From: Pararge aegeria
Taxonomy: Eukaryota; Arthropoda; Insecta; Lepidoptera; Nymphalidae
Assembly (NCBI RefSeq): GCF_905163445.1
Contig: NC_053201.1
Coordinates: 9,992,001-10,056,000, forward strand
Length of the DNA stretch: 64,000 bases
Direction: 5' to 3'
The notes below the pieces were generated by a model, which worked only from the letters and a program-made list of their open reading frames with translations, did not search any database and was not told the origin of the DNA. The translations under genes and the position numbers were made by a program. The first letter of the stretch is position 1, and the number at the start of each line of letters is the position of its first letter. Shown piece after piece: positions 57,580 to 64,000 of the stretch.

Positions 57580-59019
57580 ATTAAAATAACTGTTTCGAGT
57601 CTCTTTGGAAAGTAGACTGATATCTGTACACAATGCACCATTTAGCATGTCAAAACTACCGATAAAACTCGTAGTATGACTATTAGTGAAATATAATTTG
57701 TACCTTATTATTTTAGTACTAATACTCTTTATAAGTCTTTAATTTAATAAAATAATTTAACATACCTATGTTAGTTTAATCGGAATTCATTGGGTCATAA
57801 TCATCTAACAAAACACAAAGGATCAGTACAAAAGAACAACGATAGCACATTAATAGGTTACTAAAGTAGATGTCATCGGCAGTTATCGGATTAAAAATAG
57901 GAATATTGAATAATTATATTGCCCCGCGCCCTTCCTACGCTTCCGCTGTTTATAGCACGGCATAGCTTTTAGCAAGTGCGCTCTCAATAAAACGTGTCAA
58001 GTCAAATCATTTTTGATACTAAAAATAACATTACAGTACATGTGTTTACAGTAATATTAATAAATTCTCGATGACACTTTTTGTTACCTGAAAACCCTAA
58101 ATTGTTCTTTGGTACAATCTATTACGGAAATTGTTTATAGAAATTATAGGTAGCGTTGGCTTATTAAAGCAGACTTGAACAGTGTTGTATGTAAATCTGG
58201 GAAAGGCTTTGGGATACATACGGCTATTACGGCTATTAAGAAACGATTGGTACTCTCGCAGGACGGGTCCGGTTATACAGCCTCGTTACGAGCTATCGGA
58301 GCTTTTTACAGCGCGGATTATACCGCCCACTTTGCGTCGTAGCTCTCGACCTACGCGCCCTGTAATTGGGGCAAATCTTTTACTAATTTACTCATAGATA
58401 ATGCTGTCTGACATTGCCTGTTTGTCTAGTTAGTATGTTTGACTTAGGAAAACAAAAATCTTGATGCGATTCCCGAGTCGGTTCCCTAAAATATGTTTAG
58501 CTTACTGTCGATAAATTCTCTGTCTCCGCTTTTCTTACATTAGTGAGCATGTAAATTAATTGATTCGGTTATTAATTAATATAAATATGTAAAAAAAAAT
58601 TTTAGCCCGCCGAATATACATTTAAACAGCTTTGTGGGTCCCCACACCAACGAGAGACTTTTATCTTAGTAACTGGATATACCCTGCGGCTTAAAATTCC
58701 GGGACGCAGCGAACTAATACATAGTCTACACCTACCTCAATAAATCTGATACCAAACGTAAAGTTTTTTGACTCAAACTGAATGTGCCAAATGTACAAAC
58801 CTATGATATTTTAACATATTTAAACAAACGACTAAGGTGTGGGCCAATAATATCTGTTTTTGCTCTTGGAGCTTTCATCGGCAATTTTTTCTGAAACCTG
58901 ACGTTTTATTATAAGTTGGTGATATAAATCGATACTAAAACCATCGTTTATCAAGTTCCAAGGCCTTGGTGATAATCTCACTTGAACTTTCAATGTTGGC
59001 TATCGCAATAGATAGTAGT

Positions 59020-59190
59020 AATAGAATAAAGGACTCTACTGCCCTGTCTCCGTTATTTTCCCTAGGTCCGGTCGCCTCTTACGACACCCGCGAAAAGAGG
59101 GTAATGACAACTATATTATCATGATTTGCCGTCGCACACGGCACTCTGCCGTACGGCACTGTACATGGCACGGGAATTATGGTGAATACG
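59020..59190 (-). repeat. R5-like repeat, reverse, diverged
   Basis: GGTCGCCTCTTACGACACCCG is the reverse of CGGGTGTCGTAAGAGGCGACC, the R5 hallmark, followed by GAAAAGAGGGTAATGACAAC. The neighbouring ACGGCACTCTGCCGTACGGC is a short inverted repeat. Confidence 0.55.
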
Positions 59191-59234
59191 GGTGCAAGAA
59201 TTTTACTCAGTTTGCATAAAATATAGAACTATAG

Positions 59235-59255
59235 TATATATATATATATATATAT
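59235..59255. repeat. (TA)n microsatellite
   Basis: About ten uninterrupted TA dinucleotides are followed by TATG/TGTA-rich sequence to about 59350. It is a simple repeat region; the frame reading IYIYIYIF through it is not a gene. Confidence 0.9.
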
Positions 59256-59403
59256 TTGTATATATGTTTATATGTGTATGTATTTATTTCTGTATTATTT
59301 GTATTTGTATTAGCTGTTTATGTATTATTGTTATATATAGTAGATGTAGTTTATGTTATATATTTTTAAAATTGCACTATCCCGTTTCCATACTCCTGTT
59401 CTT

Positions 59404-59555
59404 CTTTCATTAAGGGTTGTCTGGAGGAGATCGCTTAAAGCGATAAGACCGCCTTTGCGCATTGTTATTCTTCTTGTATTTATGTTTTCAATTTATATTA
59501 TAAATTGTGTGCAATAAAGAATTTATCTATCTATCTATCTAACTATTTTATTTCT
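59404..59555 (+). repeat. 3' end of a non-LTR retrotransposon with ATCT tail
   Basis: TGTCTGGAGGAGATCGCTTA and AAGCGATAAGACCGCCTTTG are the characteristic 3' untranslated text of a lepidopteran LINE family. Then come TTGTGTGCAATAAAGAATTT (AATAAA near 59513) and the tail ATCTATCTATCTATCTAAC. The coding part is absent, so it is a strongly 5'-truncated insertion. Confidence 0.75.
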
Positions 59556-59805
59556 GTTGGTAGAATTCCTGTAAAAAGTAAAAGTTCTAAATTAGTTGCA
59601 AGAGCGACTGCGTTCCCTTGTTCGCTTAAGTTACCGCTCATTATAATTGTTCATCTGAAATTGCTTTAATAAAATGTCGTAATAACAGTACACGCTACGT
59701 TTTCCAGGCTAACGAGTTGACCTATTACCCGTAGCTACAACTTGTACTGGTTATGTGGAACGAAACGCTTTGAGCGCTCGTAGTTCGCGGTTGGCTCCGT
59801 GACTG

Positions 59806-59813
59806 TATAAAAG
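59806..59813 (+). promoter_or_regulatory. TATA-box-like site, weak
   Basis: TATAAAAG follows a GC-richer stretch (TTTGAGCGCTCG, TTCGCGGTTGGC) and precedes GTTGGCGTGGAGAGAGGTG. The arrangement looks like a core promoter, but no reading frame of note begins downstream and such octamers are common in AT-rich DNA. Confidence 0.15.
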
Positions 59814-60465
59814 TTGGCGTGGAGAGAGGTGTCTGTACATTTTAAGTACGTGTTAAAAATTACATTTTAAAATAACTGCCTCGACGGTTAAAATGTTCGA
59901 CTACGGCATTCACACTGGTCTTGCTAAAAATGTTAGGTATTCAGTTTTTCTATGAAGAAATTCTTTAGTGAACGTCCGAAGTAAGGTAATTCGCTTTGTC
60001 CACCATGCAGAGCAGATGATTAAAAATTGCAAGTTTAAAAGGAATTTGAGACCGATAGATGCTCTAGATAACCAGTTGGAATTTTTATCCCTGCAAAATA
60101 TTTCAGTATCTGAAACTATAAATTTTGCCTCAACGATGTTCGCTGGAGAAAACAACTTACCTTTAACGTCCCACTGTTGGGCTTAGAGAGAGGATTAAAG
60201 AGCATAGACACATAACGCTGTTGCAAAGTGGTTTATCGGGCTATAACGATTTATTATTGTATATTACATGTGAGTGATAATCACCGGTAACCATGTAAAC
60301 CGGTAAGGCATGAGCATGCTGATGTGACCACAGACCAGCGAACTTGCAAGGACATTATAATATGTATACTTTCCTACCCAACCTATAAATAAAAACGAGT
60401 AAGCTGTTATGGTCATCACGTGAAATATTTGTGAACTCACCCACTCAGAAGTGAACATTTATCAC

Positions 60466-60600
60466 CTTGATTCGCAGCCATTTATATCCCACCTCTGGGC
60501 AAAGATAACCGAACAAGATGCTTTGTAGGTACGGAATGCCGAACGATGAAGTTATATGGAACATTCGATGCCACATACGTACAGACAGCTTGGCAAAGCA
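60466..60600 (-). repeat. LINE 3' end, reverse, degraded
   Basis: CGCAGCCATTTATATCCCAC, CTCTGGGCAAAGATAACCG and GATGCCACATACGTACAGAC are the decayed reverse of a common lepidopteran LINE/SINE end (GCCTCTGCCCAGCAGTGGGA-type text). Borders uncertain. Confidence 0.4.
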
Positions 60601-62449
60601 AAAAAATTACTAACAGTTCCTTTTTTGCGTCTAGGTTTTTAAAGAATACAAACGTAACTTTTCGTTTTAATGAACTTAACTATCATTAGTTTGTAGCGTA
60701 GGCGAACGCTTTTGCTACGATTATGGATATTGTAATTCGTAATATATACTATATTAATATATTACCGTAATCTGAGCAGCCTTCTTCAGTAACACTGGAA
60801 GTTCCACTCCATTTGCATACTGAGAATAAGATTTGCACGTTCGCGAAATTTTTCAGTCGTTTTCGAATATCGAAACAATGTAACGTCGAAGTCAAACGGA
60901 CCTAGTATTACTTGTTTTAGAGTCGCAAATTCTGTACTAAATATTTTTGATTATAAATGTTCCGTCAAAAGCAAAAGCTATAGAATTAAGGACAGTTTCT
61001 AGCTTTATAACAATGATGATAAGTTATATTTTGCTCTACTTAGGTACGAACGAACTAATCTCTTACTAAGGATACAGTAGTAACCTCTAAGTAAAATTGA
61101 TTTCATTTTTCTCATACTAAGCATGGCAAAACAAAATACATTATAACAATTTTGCTCTGTGTAGAAGTTGCATTTTATATGTAATGTGTAATGTATACTC
61201 TTAACAATATTTGTATACTCATGCCTTGAGAATGAAATCTGCTCTACTACTGTAATTGTCCATTTCGCGTATCAAAATACTAATGGGTGTGTAAAATGGA
61301 ATCTCATAAAAGTTGTGTACACGTATACAGCCAGCGGTCCGAGCGAAAAACTTTGTAAAATAAATATCATTTGCATAAAATGCAAGACTAAAAACAATCA
61401 ACATTGGGTCAATTTTACCTTGACGCTTTACAGTCTTTCGTTATTCGAAAAAGTATTCGATTTCGAACGTGCGAAAGTCACCCTAAGTATAGTAGGTATA
61501 TAAACACACTGTCACGCAATGTGGTGATTACTAAACAAAACGCCGAAATGTCTCACAAACTCACAACCTCACGATGTGTTTATACAATCGCAAAGTCATG
61601 TTACTTTTAACGAAACGTTAGAAAAACCAATTTAACTAGTGCATGCCGTGTGACGTGTGCTCATTTGTCGCTGTATGCGGTTATTATATTAACTACAAGC
61701 TCGCTTGCACGCGGTATAATAACAGGAAAATGAGTTGCAACCAATCTGATATTTAAGTGGTGCAACACTGAACTGTGCAGGTGACATTTGGCATTAATTG
61801 CCTATCGCTTTAGTTCGCGTAGAGCTGTACCAATGGTATGATACCTACTACTTGCGAGGCTTGATGCTGTATATTTTAATGTTTTATAATAGCACTGTCT
61901 GCGACGTGGATTATATACTTCTAAGTCACGTGGCGACGCGCGATTTATCTGTGACGGCGAAGTGAACAGACATTCTGCAAAATATGTGTGCTTAGTACAT
62001 AGCGACCAATAAGTGTCTCAGACGGTACTAAGAACACATACATTAAAAACGTTTGGTTACACAAGTAAAATCCGTACATCACTAGTAATGATAAAATGCA
62101 AATATTGCCGCGTCTAAGAAAAACAAAGTAATAAACTATATTTCGCTTTAATTGTACTTTTACTTTTTTTTGTTATAAAAATAACCCTGGTGTTTTTTTA
62201 TAAGAGCATATGACACTGTTATGCCATACCACAACATAATCCATTCAGCTATTTATCCATGTCTTCTTGGTCAAATGGTTGACCCAACGGCTGGGTAGCG
62301 TGCATTATTCCTGGACAATACATACAATATAAGATATTCTTTATCTTTGCTAGTCAAAGTATACGGGTTTTTTCTCTCAGCCCATAACAGTAGTAGTCAC
62401 TCTCAAGACTATACAATATGTTTGTACAATCTATTGCTTGGTGAAAGAA

Positions 62450-62482
62450 GGATGATGATAATGATGATGATGATGATGATGA
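62450..62482 (+). repeat. (GAT)n microsatellite
   Basis: GATGATGATAATGATGATG and further GAT units precede a poly-T run (62492-62507). It may be the tail of a lost SINE, since S1, S2 and LINE copies here all end in GAT-type repeats. Confidence 0.85.
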
Positions 62483-63384
62483 AACATTTTGATTTTTTTT
62501 TTTTTTATAAATATACTAACACTATATATATCGCCATCTAGCCAAAGTAAGCGTAGCTTGAGGTTACCTGATGAATATTTTTAATGAATAATATACATAA
62601 ATAATTATAATAAACATATTAACAAATTTCAGAATTTTGCGAGTGTAGTAAGTAATTGTCAGCAAGTCCCAGCGCTCTTTTTGCGCGAATACCAGAATAC
62701 TCACGTAGTAAACGGTCTCGGCCTAATTCTTTTTATTAGACCAACGCTTTATAATCACACCCGATAGAAAGTGGCGATTTGGTCTAAAACGGAACGCTTG
62801 CTTTAACGTTTTCTATTCATTCTTGCCATAAAGGTAAAATGTGAATAGCCTAAAGGATATTATGGCTTTTTCCCGTGAAGGGGTGATTAACCGCGGTTAA
62901 AGCCTATCACTGTATTCAAACTGTAATGGGATTTAAAAATAAATAACCGCCAACAATGTGTTGTTATTTTATTCTACGATAGTTAAAGAGTCTATTCAGT
63001 TCAGTGAACGCAAGTGATTCACTGATTCACTCTTATCTCGCGATTTATCGCCCTTGAAAACGATCTCACCTGATAACAAGTGATGATGCAGTATAAGATG
63101 GTAGTGTGTTTGCAGTTATATTAAATTCAGTTGTTAACGACAAAAGACGCGGTACGACACGTCTTTGAAGGTAGACTAGACGAGAGAATGATCTGAAATT
63201 ATAAATTCCCAAATTGCCTAGTGACGTGCAACAATGGTTATAACCAGATTAGACAGACAAGACAAGCAGATTAGGTATATACAATTTAAAATTTTATTTT
63301 CAAATAAAAGATAACAAAAAATCTTAAAAGTCTGTGATTCTTGTATATATAATACGAAGATCACGTATGGCTCTTTTATGAGAG

Positions 63385-63433
63385 AGTGGCTGCTCTGCCC
63401 AGCGGTATGATATTTTTAGGCTGATGATGATAA
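63385..63433 (+). repeat. SINE/LINE 3' end with GATGATGAT tail
   Basis: GAGTGGCTGCTCTGCCCAGC, GGTATGATATTTTTAGGCTG and ATGATGATAATC form the CTGCCCAGCAGTGG...TAGGCTGATGATGAT ending known from lepidopteran repeats. Only the end is preserved. Confidence 0.55.
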
Positions 63434-64000
63434 TCTCTACTTTTCCACGTCGGCAGGCGCACAGAGTAAAATACGGCTTAGTGTGCTTTATTTTAGTCCG
63501 CATTACCATATTTCGCTCATGCATACACTAACGTTTATCCGTCAACATAAGCCAACTTACAGGTTATTACGGGCTTACACTAAACTTCCATACATTGTAG
63601 GACTTGGTTATAACGAGTGAGCGACGCGAGGTTTTATCAGCGTACTCACGGAATGATATTAAGCCTCACATGACTTGTGAGGATTATGCATAAAACGATT
63701 GCGCGGGTGCTTAATTTAGATTACACGCGATAATATCATGCATCAGACGTTACCACCTAACCGCTGTTTTCTTCTTGGTATAAGCATTTTTATATCGCGC
63801 TTTTTGTCTGCAAAACGATTTTGAGCCATCAACCTAAACCGTTGACCAATAAACAAGCCGTTTATGCGCATAACTCGACGGAATGGATTCTCATTAGATA
63901 GACGAGGGGGCATAACTTTTATGGAAGTTAATAACGTTAAGGTGCTAGCGAGGCGAGCAGGTGAGGCTAAGGGCCACCGCAGAATGCTTGGAAAGATACG

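Larger units (their letters stand above)
47215..64000 (+). other. osa: Intron 4 of the host gene (5' part)
   Basis: The donor GTAAGT opens at 47215 and no downstream exon with good splice sites and Pro-rich coding sense is seen to 64000. Repeats are sparser than in introns 2 and 3. The stretches 48320-49790, 50120-51520, 52200-53400, 53480-54440, 55000-55690, 57590-59020, 60610-62440 and 62520-63380 are AT-rich with no gene I can support. GC-richer patches at 47940-48030 and 58240-58380 remain unexplained. Confidence 0.6.

Overview
This window looks like a non-coding-rich stretch of a lepidopteran (moth or butterfly) nuclear chromosome. The signs are spliceosomal exons with consensus GT..AG borders, an AT-rich background, many tRNA-headed SINE copies ending in TGATGA-type tails, Helitron-family elements ending in a hairpin plus CTAG, and degenerate LINE 3' ends. 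I see no bacterial, organellar or viral gene organisation, no rRNA and no convincing functional tRNA.

Host gene. Three short plus-strand exons (3048-3212, 24810-24962, 47152-47214) encode consecutive Pro/Gly/Gln/Ser-rich segments of 55, 51 and 21 codons. All three begin and end in phase 0, so they join in frame without repair. Together they are 381 coding bases in 64 kb, separated by introns of about 21.6 and 22.2 kb. The gene enters from upstream of base 1 and leaves beyond base 64000. The best identification is the low-complexity N-terminal region of Osa/ARID1 (eyelid), the ARID subunit of the Brahma/SWI-SNF (BAP) chromatin-remodelling complex. The basis is a recognisable run at the end of the first exon (SYPPRYPPPPG, then NSRPPFSPHQ). 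No ARID or C-terminal domain lies in the window, so the name is a moderate-confidence call.

Intron contents. Intron 1 (partial, 1-3047) has a very GC-rich island at 645-785 and SINE copies. Intron 2 (3213-24809) is a patchwork of SINEs and Helitron fragments. It also holds the most intact mobile element, a 2383-bp Helitron (18613-20995) with canonical ends and two open reading frames; its replication-initiator core and the helicase Walker A/B region are deleted. A long near-perfect inverted repeat lies at 10615-10709. Intron 3 (24963-47151) carries LINE and SINE fossils, a cluster of CpG-rich patches at 36.0-36.95 kb, and an unnamed repeat present twice near 45.1 and 46.3 kb. Intron 4 (47215-64000, partial) is poorer in recognisable repeats but has GC-rich patches near 51.9 kb, a LINE 3' end at 59.4 kb and several microsatellites.

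How it fits together. The only functional coding content I can support is the host-gene exons and the decayed Helitron proteins. The rest is intronic DNA in which mobile elements and possible cis-regulatory patches accumulate. The labels S1, S2, S3 (SINE-like) and R4-R8 (other repeats) are mine, based on similarity among copies in this window; they are not database names.
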